From Rhizobium phaseoli (lineage in GTDB: Bacteria > Pseudomonadota > Alphaproteobacteria > Rhizobiales > Rhizobiaceae), in the NCBI RefSeq assembly GCF_010668805.1, contig NZ_WUFT01000009.1:1-64000 (forward strand): a stretch of DNA of 64,000 bases, read 5' to 3'. The notes below the pieces were generated by a model. The model saw nothing but the letters and a program-made list of their open reading frames with translations, had not been told where the DNA came from and did not search any database. Below, one piece after another: positions 1 to 8,632 of the stretch. A program made the position numbers and the translations under genes. Each line of letters opens with the position of its first letter. Within the stretch, counting starts at the first letter, position 1.

Positions 1-529
1 TGATCCAACATCCTGGAAATCGATCGGCGTTCGTCAAAACTCAAATGCGAAAAGGTACGGATCAAACCACGGCTCCCGAAAAGCAGGCAGCTTAGCGCCT
101 TTGTTGCAGTTCGAGATAGAATGTACCCCGGCTACACACAAGTGTGGCGTAACGCATGTTATGGAACATAAATAACGATTTGATTACAATGACTTAGTCT
201 CAGTTTTGTATTTCTGCGGCCGCACGCTTGTGGTCGAAGTGTCGTGTTCTGCGAGTTGGAATTTTACACCTCTCGCGTTGGATTCTGCGGCCGACGATCG
301 AACAATTTGATCGGGCGGCATCCCGAATATGCGCTGGCGCGCGTCTGGTATCGACACGCCCGGAGCGTCTTTGATGCGCGCATTCGGCGCCCGCGCCGTG
401 TCCGAGTGCACAACATATCTCAACAATAAAGTGCAAACCGCAACTTCGAACCGCTGCATAATGCCTCGGTCCCAGCCGACTTGCCAGTTTGCTGAGCTTT
501 CTCCAATAATCGAATGACGAGGCACCTTA
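1..529. other. Gene-free leader upstream of the porin-like gene
   Basis: No convincing gene is seen in these 529 bases. The short open frames on both strands have no recognisable family features and overlap one another. A small inverted repeat (CACAC-AA-GTGTG, 135-146) is present, but nothing ties it to a function. The 3' part must hold the promoter and leader of the outer-membrane gene starting at 530. A GAGG Shine-Dalgarno lies at 518-521, eight bases before the ATG. No consensus sigma-70 promoter could be picked out with confidence. Confidence 0.5.
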
Positions 530-1147
530 ATGTATTCAAAGATAATCGCGTTGGCCGCCGTGGCTTTATCGGCTGTGCCGGCTTTTGCCGCCGATCTCGT
601 GGTTCCAGATCCCGCGTATGCTCAACAGGAACAGACACAGTCGGCCTTCGACTGGTCGGGATTCTATCTTGGACTTCAAGGCGGATATACTGCGACGCAT
701 GCAAGCTACCTCAACGGTTCCGAGCAGGATCTCGATGGCGGGTCCACGGGTATCTATGGCGGATATAATTTCCAGCACGGTCCTTTCATCTTCGGTATCG
801 AGAATGACTTCAACTACAACTGGAAGGATGGGAGTGACGTTTCCCTAAAATGGGACGGCTCGGCGCGTGGCCGCGTTGGATATGCCTTGGACCGTACGTT
901 GATCTACGGAACCGGGGGTTTGGCCGCAGCCGGTGGAGAAGTCGACGTCCCGGGCGTTGGCAAGAAGGACGACATTCTGATTGGCTGGACCGCCGGCGCA
1001 GGTGTGGAGCACGCCCTGGCCGACAATATATTGGTGCGCGCTGAATATCGCTATGACGATTTCGGGAGCAAGGATTTCGGTTCGGCGCTCGGCGATTTCG
1101 AGGTCAATCAGCAAAAGGTAACGATCGGCACCAGCTTCAAATTCTGA
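530..1147 (+). CDS. Outer-membrane beta-barrel protein, Omp25/Omp31 (RopB-like) family
   Basis: A 205-residue predicted outer-membrane protein. Residues 1-20 form a typical Sec signal peptide ending in AFA with AD as the likely mature start. The mature part begins with the aromatic 'WSGFYLGLQGGY' motif of the rhizobial/Brucella Omp25-Omp31 family. It continues as alternating glycine/aromatic strands (for example 'IYGGYNF' and 'ARGRVGYA') and ends in phenylalanine (TIGTSFKF), the usual beta-barrel assembly signal. Its length matches the small 8-strand members of the family. Such proteins are structural or porin-like components of the outer membrane. It stands alone, with a hairpin behind it at 1161-1186. 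The family is clear; the exact paralogue is not. Confidence 0.85.
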   Translation: MYSKIIALAAVALSAVPAFAADLVVPDPAYAQQEQTQSAFDWSGFYLGLQGGYTATHASYLNGSEQDLDGGSTGIYGGYNFQHGPFIFGIENDFNYNWKDGSDVSLKWDGSARGRVGYALDRTLIYGTGGLAAAGGEVDVPGVGKKDDILIGWTAGAGVEHALADNILVRAEYRYDDFGSKDFGSALGDFEVNQQKVTIGTSFKF

Positions 1148-1160
1148 CCCTGGATGTGAT

Positions 1161-1186
1161 CGCGCCTCGACGTCCATCGAGGCGCG
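1161..1186 (+). terminator. Perfect 10-bp hairpin after the outer-membrane gene
   Basis: CGCGCCTCGA and TCGAGGCGCG form a perfect 10-bp GC-rich stem with a 6-base loop, starting 13 bases after the stop codon at 1147. There is no long T-run behind it, so it may be a weak or Rho-assisted terminator or a 3'-end stabiliser. The position strongly suggests transcript-end formation. Confidence 0.6.
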
Positions 1187-1326
1187 GAATTACGGCCGAA
1201 CCGTATTTCGGGTGGTGCTGCGGATATTGGCATTGCAGGCAATCTCTGATCTAGTCTGCAACTCTCTCCGCCGGGCAGTTCCGCTGCAGGCTCACGACAT
1301 TCCAGACGAGCGAGAGCTTTATTGCA

Positions 1327-2238
1327 ATGACCACTCACCGCTTCATTCCGACGATCTTTCATAATGTTATCGGCTCATTTTCCCCGGCGCTCCATATCGC
1401 CAGCGGCGACACAGTGATCACTGAGACGCTTGATGCCGCCGGACATGACAAGGACGGCGTCAAGCGGGCACCTGGCGGCAATCCGATGAACGGCCCGATC
1501 TTCGTGGAAGGTGCCGAGCCCGGAGATGCGCTGAAGGTCGAGATCATCAGCATGGTCCCGACCAGGGACACGGGTTTTACCCGCAGCATCGTCGCCGCCA
1601 ACGTGGTCGATCCCGAGACGGTTCGTGACCTGCCGCCGCGCGATATGGCCATCTGGGCCATCGACCGAGAGGCCTTGACCGTCCGGCTTTCCGAGCCGGT
1701 CGGCGGCCTCGAGAATTTCGTTCTGCCGCTCGCCCCGATGATCGGCTGTTTCGGCGTGGCGCCCAGCCTCGGCCAGGCGATATCGACGGCGACCAGCGGC
1801 GAATATGGCGGCAACATGGACTATCGGCTGTTCGGTCCCGGCACGACGGTTCGCTTTCCGGTATCGGCTCCCGGCGCCTTGTTCTTTCTCGGCGATTGCC
1901 ATGCCGTGCAGGGAGATGGCGAGATCGTCGGCACCGGCATCGAAACGACGTTCGACGTCACGGTGCGGCTGACAGTGGAAAAGAAAGCCGGACTGGTCTG
2001 GCCGCGCGGGGAAACCGCCGAAGATATCTTCACCATCGGCAATGCTCGGCCTCTTGATCAGGCTCTCCAGCATGCAACCAGCGAAATGTTGACCTGGCTG
2101 GCGTCGGATTATGGCCTGGACCGGACAGCGGCCAGCCACCTGCTCGGCCAGGTGGTGCGCTACGACGTCGGCAACGTCTTTGATCCGGCCTATACGATGG
2201 CTTGCCGCGTCGCCAAGAAATGGCTGGTTCGTCGGTAG
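1327..2238 (+). CDS. Acetamidase/formamidase family protein
   Basis: A 303-residue protein of the FmdA/AmdA family, zinc-type amidases that hydrolyse short amides such as formamide or acetamide to the acid and ammonia. The family signature is visible as 'GDCHAVQGDGEIVGTGIET' near residues 192-210. The N-terminal metal region includes the 'GDTVITETLDAAG' stretch. There is no signal peptide, so it should be cytosolic. It is monocistronic: the upstream gene ends in a hairpin and the downstream gene converges on it. The length is normal for the short bacterial form. The physiological amide is not evident from the context. Confidence 0.82.
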   Translation: MTTHRFIPTIFHNVIGSFSPALHIASGDTVITETLDAAGHDKDGVKRAPGGNPMNGPIFVEGAEPGDALKVEIISMVPTRDTGFTRSIVAANVVDPETVRDLPPRDMAIWAIDREALTVRLSEPVGGLENFVLPLAPMIGCFGVAPSLGQAISTATSGEYGGNMDYRLFGPGTTVRFPVSAPGALFFLGDCHAVQGDGEIVGTGIETTFDVTVRLTVEKKAGLVWPRGETAEDIFTIGNARPLDQALQHATSEMLTWLASDYGLDRTAASHLLGQVVRYDVGNVFDPAYTMACRVAKKWLVRR

Positions 2239-2285
2239 GCGCTCGCCGGCTTGTCGCGGGCTATCCTGGACCGGCAGCGTGTTTC

Positions 2286-3203
2286 TCAATCGTGCCGTGA
2301 CAGGAAGCTGGAAACGGTCGCCAGGCAAAGCTGTTTTTCCTCGACATGCGGCATGTGGCTGGAGTTTTCGAAGAGCACCCATTCGCAGCCCGGGACATGT
2401 TCGAGATAGGGCCTGACCACCAGGGGCGTCGCCTCGTCGTATTTTCCCGAAATCAGCAGCGTCGGGGCTTCGATGCGGTCAAGCCTGTTCTCGATCGTCC
2501 AGTCCTTCATCGTGCCGATGACGTGAAATTCGGTTGGGCCGTTCATGTTGCGGTAGACGGTGTTGTCCTCGTCCATGATCGCGAAGGTGCGCGCCACTTC
2601 GGGCGGCCACGGCGCCACGCGGCAGACATGGCGGTCATAAAAGACGCGCGAGGCGACGATATAGTCCGGATCGGTGAGGCTTCCCGCCAGTTCATGCTTC
2701 AGCAGCGTGTCCTGCACTTCCCTCGGCAGTTCCTGCCGCAGCCGGTTCGCTTCCGAAACCCAGGTGTGCATGTTGGCCGGCGAGTTGGCGATGACAAGCG
2801 CCTTCAGGCCTTGCGGCCGGCGCACTGCATGTTCGGCGCCGAGCATCCCGCCCCAGGACTGGCCGAGGAAGGCATAACGATGCTGAATGCCGAGATGGGC
2901 AAGCAGCGCGTCCAGCTCTTCGAGGAACAGGCCAACCGTCCAGAAATCCGGGCCGTTATCCGGGAGCCGGGTGGAATTGCCATTGCCGAGCTGATCGTAA
3001 TGGATGACCGGGCGGCCGTCGAGGGCGGCGATATCTTTGAAGGAATCGACGTAATCATGCGTGCAGCCAGGCCCGCCATGGGCGACGACGAGGGGCAATT
3101 TGCCGCTCTCGAGCGAGCCAGTGACGCGATACCAAGTGCGATAGTCGCGAAAGGGCAAATAGGCTTCGGTGGTCGTGACTTCGCCCACGGGCGTCTCCAT
3201 CAT
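2286..3203 (-). CDS. Proline iminopeptidase-like alpha/beta hydrolase (second copy)
   Basis: A 305-residue alpha/beta hydrolase of the prolyl aminopeptidase family (peptidase S33), which removes N-terminal proline or hydrolyses related small amides. It has the HGGPG oxyanion motif (residues 42-46), nucleophile Ser116 in GQSWGG, Asp256 in GKYDEATP and His283 in SSHMPH. No signal peptide is seen. It is paralogous to the gene at 4179-5069, sharing 'YRHVCR/DRHVCR', 'LKDW/MKDW' and the same overall length. It lies 49 bases downstream of the luxR-type gene in the same direction and may be co-transcribed with it. Two ATGs occur in tandem at the start; the first is used here. A 10-bp palindrome TCAGCGCTGA directly precedes the start codon. 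Confidence 0.88.
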   Translation of the reverse strand: MMETPVGEVTTTEAYLPFRDYRTWYRVTGSLESGKLPLVVAHGGPGCTHDYVDSFKDIAALDGRPVIHYDQLGNGNSTRLPDNGPDFWTVGLFLEELDALLAHLGIQHRYAFLGQSWGGMLGAEHAVRRPQGLKALVIANSPANMHTWVSEANRLRQELPREVQDTLLKHELAGSLTDPDYIVASRVFYDRHVCRVAPWPPEVARTFAIMDEDNTVYRNMNGPTEFHVIGTMKDWTIENRLDRIEAPTLLISGKYDEATPLVVRPYLEHVPGCEWVLFENSSHMPHVEEKQLCLATVSSFLSRHD

Positions 3204-3213
3204 TCAGCGCTGA
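3204..3213. promoter_or_regulatory. 10-bp palindrome before the hydrolase start
   Basis: TCAGCGCTGA is a perfect palindrome directly upstream of the ATG at 3203 in the gap behind the luxR-type gene. It could be a regulatory site or a chance palindrome. It does not resemble a full 18-20 bp lux box. Confidence 0.2.
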
Positions 3214-3252
3214 TGAAAAAGCATAACGTGGCGGCAACGGTGAAGGCAGCTA

Positions 3253-4047
3253 TCACAAGTTATAGGGTGACCAGGTATGGGTCGGCCGGTCTTCGAGCAG
3301 GCGGTAATGGGTGGCGCGCACCACGGCCTGGGTGCGGTTGCGGGCGCCGAGTTTCTTTGTTGCGGCGTTCAGATGCATGACGACGGTCGGCACCGAACGG
3401 TCGATGATGCGGGAAATTTCCTTGGCGGAATATCCTTCCGCCGAATGACGCAGGCATTCACGTTCGCGTTCGGTCAAGCGGATCGTGCCGACGCTCTTCG
3501 CCCGCGTGTCGAACAGCGAATAGGCGGTCTCATGGAAGACGTGGGCCAGCAGGTTGAAGTCGGCGATATAGCGCAGGGCGTGCCGTTCGAAATCGCTATT
3601 GCGGCCGAAGCGGATACCGGTGACCGTCGCATAGTCGCCACGCGGCATATGAACCGGCACGGTGACTCCGGTCGACATGTCGCGTTCACTCAAATAGCGC
3701 GTCACCGGCGCGGTGGCCTCGCTCATGAAACGCCTGATCAACGTATCGGCGTCCGGGTCGTAGTTCCAGAAGAAGGGTGCGGAGGTGCGCAGCGCCACCT
3801 GCTGCACCGGATCGATACGGAAATAGCCGCGATCGAACCAGTAGTCGTGCATGTCGTCTGAGATATTCCGCAGCTTCAGCAGCGAGGGTATCATGATCGC
3901 GCCGTCGAGATCATAGGGCACCGGCGTATAGTCGTAGATCAGCGCCTCGAAGCCGATCTGCTGCATCACCTCGAAGGCCTGGTCGATCCGGCCGTCCAGC
4001 GTTTCATGCGCTGTAAACTGCCGTCTGATCGTTCCGATATCGTCAAG
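3253..4047 (-). CDS. LuxR-family solo regulator of the plant-associated (PipR/OryR/NesR) type
   Basis: A 264-residue quorum-sensing-type regulator with an N-terminal ligand-binding domain (about 20-165) and a C-terminal LuxR helix-turn-helix (about 190-255, with 'LTERERECLRHSAEGYSAKEI'-type sequence split across the HTH). Aligned to TraR, Asp80 and Trp95 match conserved D70 and W85. The two residues that normally define the acyl-homoserine-lactone pocket are changed: Met67 replaces W57 and Trp71 replaces Y61. That exact pair is the hallmark of LuxR solos of plant-associated bacteria, which respond to plant-derived compounds. No luxI is nearby. The gene sits between two proline-iminopeptidase genes, the classic context of that subfamily. 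The start at 4047 gives a normal N-terminus; an upstream ATG at 4089 would add 14 residues. Confidence 0.88.
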   Translation of the reverse strand, partial: LDDIGTIRRQFTAHETLDGRIDQAFEVMQQIGFEALIYDYTPVPYDLDGAIMIPSLLKLRNISDDMHDYWFDRGYFRIDPVQQVALRTSAPFFWNYDPDADTLIRRFMSEATAPVTRYLSERDMSTGVTVPVHMPRGDYATVTGIRFGRNSDFERHALRYIADFNLLAHVFHETAYSLFDTRAKSVGTIRLTERERECLRHSAEGYSAKEISRIIDRSVPTVVMHLNAATKKLGARNRTQAVVRATHYRLLEDRPTHTWSPYNL

Positions 4048-4178
4048 CATGATTTGCTCCCGGGTTCGGCGTGCTGCCCACCCTATCACTTCTTATAGCT
4101 GGCACAGAATGCGGTTTAAGGTAAAAATTTAGCCGTGCCCAATTATTGAGCAAGCGAAATCTTCTGCCGGAGCGATCA

Positions 4179-5069
4179 ATGTGGCGTGAAATACGGCCGG
4201 ACGAGCGATTCGAGATCGATGTCGATGGCTATCGCGTCGTTGCTTATAGTTTCGGGACCGGCACCGAGACGGTTTTCTGCCTGAACGGCGGGCCGGGCCT
4301 GCCCTGCGACTACCTGCGCGAGGCGCATTCCTGTCTCATCGACAAGGGCTATCGCATCGTTGCTTTCGACCAGCTCGGTACCGGCGCCTCCGACCGGCCG
4401 GACGATCTCTCGCTCTGGACGATCGGCCGCTATGTGGAGGAGACGGAGACGGTGCGCAAGGCGCTGGGGCTCGGCAAGGTTCACTTGCTCGGCCATTCCT
4501 GGGGCGGGTGGCTGGCGATCGAATATGCTCTGACCTATCCCGAAAACCTCAAGACGCTGATCCTCGAAGATACCGTCGCCGATATGCCGCACCTGATCTC
4601 GGAACTGGAACGGCTACGCGCAGCGCTCGGTCCCGAAACCGTATCGATGATGCAGAAGCACGAGGCGCAGGGCACCTACAATCATCCGGAATATCTCGCT
4701 GCCGTCACTATTCTCAACTACCGGCATGTCTGCCGTCTGCCGGAATGGCCGGCGCCGGTGCGCCGCTCGCTCGACGATTGGAACATGGCGCCCTACGAGA
4801 CGATGCAGGGACCGAACGAGTTTCTCTATATCGGCAACCTCAAGGACTGGAACCGCATCCCCGATCTGCCGCGGCTGGCGCTGCCGGTGCTGATCACGAC
4901 GGGAGAGCATGACGAGCTGACACCGGCCTGCGCGCTCAGGATGAAGCTTGCGCTGCCGAATGCCGAGCTCAAGGTATTTGCCAATGCCAGCCACATGCCG
5001 TTTTATGAGAACCCGCAGGATTATTATCCGGCGCTTCTTGATTTTCTCGCCCGGCACAAGGCAGCCTGA
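4179..5069 (+). CDS. pip: Proline iminopeptidase-like alpha/beta hydrolase (PipA-like)
   Basis: A 296-residue peptidase S33 family hydrolase, divergent from the luxR-type gene and heading the peptide-transporter operon. The motifs are NGGPG (36-40), GHSWGG with nucleophile Ser107, Asp245 in GEHDELTP and His272 in ASHMPF. There is no signal peptide, so it would act on substrates after import. The ATG at 4179 has a GGAG Shine-Dalgarno; an in-frame TTG at 4146 would lengthen it by 11 residues and is less likely. Fifty-one bases separate it from the first permease gene. Linkage to a LuxR solo and an oligopeptide importer matches pipA loci of plant-associated bacteria, where the hydrolase is a regulated target. 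The actual substrate is unknown. Confidence 0.88.
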   Translation: MWREIRPDERFEIDVDGYRVVAYSFGTGTETVFCLNGGPGLPCDYLREAHSCLIDKGYRIVAFDQLGTGASDRPDDLSLWTIGRYVEETETVRKALGLGKVHLLGHSWGGWLAIEYALTYPENLKTLILEDTVADMPHLISELERLRAALGPETVSMMQKHEAQGTYNHPEYLAAVTILNYRHVCRLPEWPAPVRRSLDDWNMAPYETMQGPNEFLYIGNLKDWNRIPDLPRLALPVLITTGEHDELTPACALRMKLALPNAELKVFANASHMPFYENPQDYYPALLDFLARHKAA

Positions 5070-5120
5070 TGCAAAGTAAAGCGGTTCAAACCCGACGAAG
5101 ACAGAGGGGCGATCGCCTTC

Positions 5121-6059
5121 ATGCATCGCTATAGATTCGTTCTGACCCGACCGCTGCAGTTCCTGCCGGTCATTTTCGGCATCAGCGTCATCACTTTTAT
5201 TCTGGTCCGGTTGATCCCAGGCGATCCGGCCCGCAACATTCTCGGCACGCGCGCGACACCGGCAGCCCTGGCCAGCATCCGCGCCCAGTACGGCCTCGAT
5301 CAGCCGATGTGGCTGCAATATGTTTATTTCCTTAAGAACCTTGCCAATGGCGAGATGGGCAAGTCGATCCTTTACAAGATCGACGTGCTGAAGCTGATCG
5401 TCACCCGCATCGAGCCGACGCTTGCGCTGGTCGTTTCCAGCGTCGTGCTTTCTGTCCTGATTGCGGTGCCGATGTCGGCGATCGCCGCCCGCAATGCCGG
5501 CCGGGCGCCCGATCATGCGGTGCGCATCGTCTCGACCTTCGGCATCGGCTTTCCGCCCTTCTGGCTGGGACTGATGCTGATCATCCTGTTTAGCGTCGAA
5601 CTCGGCGTGCTACCGGTTTCGGGTTACGGCGCGACGATCGGCGAGAAGCTGTCGAATCTCGTGTTGCCGAGCCTGACGGTTGCTTTGTCGCTCTCGACCG
5701 TGCTGACGCGCAGCCTGCGGGCAGCGATGATCGAGCAGCTGAAATCGGATGTGGCGACGGCGGCGCGCGCCCGCGGCATGCCTGAAGGCATCGTCTTCTG
5801 GCGGCATGTGCTGCCGAATTCGCTGGTGCCGACGATCAACCTGCTTGCCGTCAACATCGGCTGGCTGATCGGCGGCACGGTGGTGGTCGAGACCGTCTTT
5901 GCGCTGCCCGGCATGGGGCAGCTGCTCGTCAGGGCGATCTTTTCACGCGATTACATGGTGGTCCAAGGTGTCGCCATGGTCTTTGCCTGCGCCACCGTGC
6001 TCATCAATTTCATCGCCGACATCGTGACCGTCACCGTCGATCCGAGGGTGAGGCTATGA
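5121..6059 (+). CDS. Peptide-type ABC transporter permease, DppB-like
   Basis: A 312-residue inner-membrane permease of the dipeptide/oligopeptide/nickel family. The N-terminal membrane segment contains the DppB-type 'FGISVITFILVRLIPGDPA' motif. A short periplasmic loop and about five further membrane helices follow. The ATPase-contact (EAA) loop is 'ARARGMPEGIVFWRHVLPN' near residues 214-232. It ends in an ATGA overlap with the second permease gene. With the genes downstream to 10147 it forms a complete importer whose substrate is probably processed by the adjacent proline-iminopeptidase-like enzyme. Confidence 0.92.
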   Translation: MHRYRFVLTRPLQFLPVIFGISVITFILVRLIPGDPARNILGTRATPAALASIRAQYGLDQPMWLQYVYFLKNLANGEMGKSILYKIDVLKLIVTRIEPTLALVVSSVVLSVLIAVPMSAIAARNAGRAPDHAVRIVSTFGIGFPPFWLGLMLIILFSVELGVLPVSGYGATIGEKLSNLVLPSLTVALSLSTVLTRSLRAAMIEQLKSDVATAARARGMPEGIVFWRHVLPNSLVPTINLLAVNIGWLIGGTVVVETVFALPGMGQLLVRAIFSRDYMVVQGVAMVFACATVLINFIADIVTVTVDPRVRL

Positions 6060-6907
6060 GCATCGAAGCAATCGCTCCGGCATCCCTCGGTTGGCGCCGG
6101 TTCTTTAGACGGCGGCTGATGCTTGCTGTCGGTGCGGGCATATTGTTGTTCTTCGTCCTGCTGGCGATCGGCGCGCCTGTTATCGCGCCCTACGACCCGA
6201 TCATGCAGAACGCCGAGGTGCGCCTGCAGGCGCCTTCCTTGCTGCATCCGTTCGGCACCGACAATTTCGGCCGCGATATCCTCTCGCGGGTTCTCTGGGG
6301 CGCCCGCCTCGATCTGCAGATGGCACTCATCGGCGTCATCTTCCCCTTCCTGATCGGCACGACGGTCGGCACCATCGCCGGCTTTTTCGGCGGCATCGTC
6401 GATGCGCTGTTCATGCGCCTCGTCGATATCATTCTCGCCTTCCCTTTCCTGGTGCTGATGCTGTCGATCATTGCAATCCTCGGCCCTGGCCTCGGCAGCT
6501 TCTACATCGCCATGGCACTGGTCGGCTGGGTTTCCTACGCGCGGCTGATCCGGGCGCAGATGCTGGTGCTGAAAAGCAGCGACTACGCCGTTGCCGCCGT
6601 CAGCCTCGGCTTCAGCCGCTCACGCATCATGTTCCGCCACCTGCTGCCGAACGCGATCGCCGGTTCGATCGTCTTTTCGATGTCCGATGCGACGCTGGTA
6701 CTGCTCAGCGGCGCTGCCGTCAGTTATCTCGGCCTCGGTGTCCAGCCGCCGGTGGCCGAATGGGGTGTCATGGTCGCGGAAGGACAGAGCTTCCTCACCA
6801 CCGCCTGGTGGATCACGCTGTTTCCCGGCCTCTCCATCGTCTGCCTCGCCTTCGGGTTCAGCATGCTGGGCGACGCCTTCGGCGAACTGCTGGGAGTGCA
6901 CGAATGA
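6056..6907 (+). CDS. Peptide-type ABC transporter permease, DppC-like
   Basis: A 283-residue inner-membrane permease, the DppC-type partner of the preceding protein. It has an N-terminal cytoplasmic tail followed by a hydrophobic segment, the family motif 'HPFGTDNFGRDILSRVLWG', about five further helices, and an EAA loop 'AVSLGFSRSRIMFRHLLPN'. Start and stop overlap both neighbours by four bases, indicating translational coupling within the importer operon. Confidence 0.92.
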   Translation: MSIEAIAPASLGWRRFFRRRLMLAVGAGILLFFVLLAIGAPVIAPYDPIMQNAEVRLQAPSLLHPFGTDNFGRDILSRVLWGARLDLQMALIGVIFPFLIGTTVGTIAGFFGGIVDALFMRLVDIILAFPFLVLMLSIIAILGPGLGSFYIAMALVGWVSYARLIRAQMLVLKSSDYAVAAVSLGFSRSRIMFRHLLPNAIAGSIVFSMSDATLVLLSGAAVSYLGLGVQPPVAEWGVMVAEGQSFLTTAWWITLFPGLSIVCLAFGFSMLGDAFGELLGVHE

Positions 6908-8613
6908 GCGGCTCCGTGCTCTCCGTCCGCGATCTGACTGTACGAGCCCATCTCGATTCCGGCCCGCGCACCCTGCTCGATGCGGTCTCGCTCGATCTCG
7001 GCAAGGGCGAGATCCTCGGTCTGGTCGGTGAGAGCGGCTCGGGCAAGAGCCTGTTCTGCCGTTCGCTGGTGCGGCTGCTGCCTTCCTCGCTGTTGAAGAT
7101 CGAAAGCGGCTCGGTGCTGCTTGAAGGGCGCGACCTCATGCGGGTCGACGACGGCGAGATGCTGAAGGTGCGCGGCGGCGAGATCGGCATGATCTTCCAG
7201 AACCCGACCAGCCATCTCGACCCGGTGATGCGGATCGGCGATCAGATCGCCGAGGGCATCCGCTATCATCAAAGCCTCGGCGCCCGCGAAGCCCGCGCTG
7301 CTGCGACGGAAATCCTCGCGCAGGTCGGCTTCCCCGATCCGGTGCGCCAGTATGACAGCTATCCGCACGAATTTTCCGGCGGCATGCGGCAGCGGGCGAT
7401 GATCGGCGTGGCGCTGTCCTGCAACCCGAAGATCCTGATCGCCGACGAGCCGACGACGGCGCTCGACGTGACCATTCAGGCACAGATCCTGCGGTTGTTG
7501 ATGGAGATTCGCGACCGGCGCGGGCTGTCGATCATTCTGATTACCCACGATCTCGGTATCGTCGCCCAAAGCTGCGACCGCATCGCCGTGCTGCGCGACG
7601 GCAAGCTCCTCGAAGAGGGGCCGAAGCGGACGATCCTGGCGCGGCCGCAGCATCCCTATACGATCAACCTGATCAACAGCCACCCTTCCCTGCCCGGCGC
7701 GGCGCCCGCGCCGCTGTTGGACATTGCCGCGGCCAACCCGCCGGCGCGGCCACTGCTTGAAATCGACGATCTGCATGTGCGGTTCAGAGCCGGCGGCGGC
7801 CTGTTCAAGGGCGGTGGCAAGACGGTCAGCGCCGTTGCCGGCGTCAGCCTGCAGATCATGCCGGGCGAGACGGTCGGCATCGTCGGTGAATCCGGCAGCG
7901 GCAAGAGCACGCTTGCCCGCGCCGTGCTCGGCCTCACACCGCTTTCCTCAGGCCACGTCACCTTCGACGGCGTCGATCTGGCCCTGCAGAAAAGCGCCGG
8001 CCTGGCAAAACTCCGGCGCGAGACGGCGATGGTCTTCCAGGATCCCTACAATGCGCTCAATCCGCGGCTGACGATCGGGCAGATGCTGTCCGAGGTGCTG
8101 AAGGTGCAGGGCAAGGTCGCCAGGGCCGATATCCCGGCGCGGATCGACGAGCTGCTCGATCTGGTTGGCCTCCAACGCGAATTCGCCGGCCGCAAACCGC
8201 GCAGCATGAGTGGCGGCCAATGCCAGCGCGCCGGCATCGCCCGGGCGCTCGCCGTCGACCCGAAGCTGATCATCGCCGACGAATGCGTCGCCGCCCTCGA
8301 CGTTACCATCCAGGCGCAGATCATCGAGCTGTTCCGCGAACTCACCGCGAGGATGAACCTCACGCTGATCTTCATCGCCCATGATCTGGCGATCGTACGC
8401 AATCTCTGCGAACGCGTCGTCGTGATGTATCGCGGCGAGATCGTCGAGCAAGGCCGGTCCGAAGAGGTCTTCGCGCGGCCGAGCCATGCCTATACGGCGT
8501 CGCTGATCGCCGCCATTCCCGATATCGATCCCGATAAGCCGCTGCTGCAAGGCGCTGACGGCCGGGACGATCGGCAAGCAATACCGACCCAGCCCATCAA
8601 ACGAATGCCATAA
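6904..8613 (+). CDS. Fused peptide-type ABC transporter ATPase (DppD-DppF in one chain)
   Basis: A 569-residue protein carrying two complete ATPase domains, equivalent to DppD and DppF joined head to tail. The first half has Walker A GESGSGKS (42-49), signature FSGGMRQR and Walker B '[11 protein letters not shown]'. The second has Walker [10 protein letters not shown], signature MSGGQCQR and '[11 protein letters not shown]', where a Cys replaces the usual Pro after the catalytic Glu. Each half ends with the family's C-terminal 'HPYT/HAYT' region. The ATG overlaps the permease stop (ATGA). The fused form is common in rhizobia. It powers the importer encoded by the flanking genes. Confidence 0.92.
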   Translation: MSGSVLSVRDLTVRAHLDSGPRTLLDAVSLDLGKGEILGLVGESGSGKSLFCRSLVRLLPSSLLKIESGSVLLEGRDLMRVDDGEMLKVRGGEIGMIFQNPTSHLDPVMRIGDQIAEGIRYHQSLGAREARAAATEILAQVGFPDPVRQYDSYPHEFSGGMRQRAMIGVALSCNPKILIADEPTTALDVTIQAQILRLLMEIRDRRGLSIILITHDLGIVAQSCDRIAVLRDGKLLEEGPKRTILARPQHPYTINLINSHPSLPGAAPAPLLDIAAANPPARPLLEIDDLHVRFRAGGGLFKGGGKTVSAVAGVSLQIMPGETVGIVGESGSGKSTLARAVLGLTPLSSGHVTFDGVDLALQKSAGLAKLRRETAMVFQDPYNALNPRLTIGQMLSEVLKVQGKVARADIPARIDELLDLVGLQREFAGRKPRSMSGGQCQRAGIARALAVDPKLIIADECVAALDVTIQAQIIELFRELTARMNLTLIFIAHDLAIVRNLCERVVVMYRGEIVEQGRSEEVFARPSHAYTASLIAAIPDIDPDKPLLQGADGRDDRQAIPTQPIKRMP

Positions 8614-8632
8614 CAACGAAGGGAACGAATTC

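Noticed and set aside
184..525. Open frames on both strands upstream of the outer-membrane gene
   Set aside because: They overlap each other, have no recognisable motif or ribosome binding site, and show arginine-rich translations typical of out-of-frame GC-rich DNA.
2346..3380. 344-codon plus-strand frame antisense to the hydrolase
   Set aside because: The minus-strand frame has a full catalytic triad; the other is a shadow.
4146..4178. TTG start extending the PipA-like protein by 11 residues
   Set aside because: The ATG at 4179 has a better Shine-Dalgarno and the family N-terminus begins there.
4048..4178. Search for a lux-box-like operator between the luxR-type and pip genes
   Set aside because: No 18-20 bp inverted repeat resembling a lux or pip box was seen; a TGGCAC string near 4101-4106 does not have the right spacing for a sigma-54 promoter.
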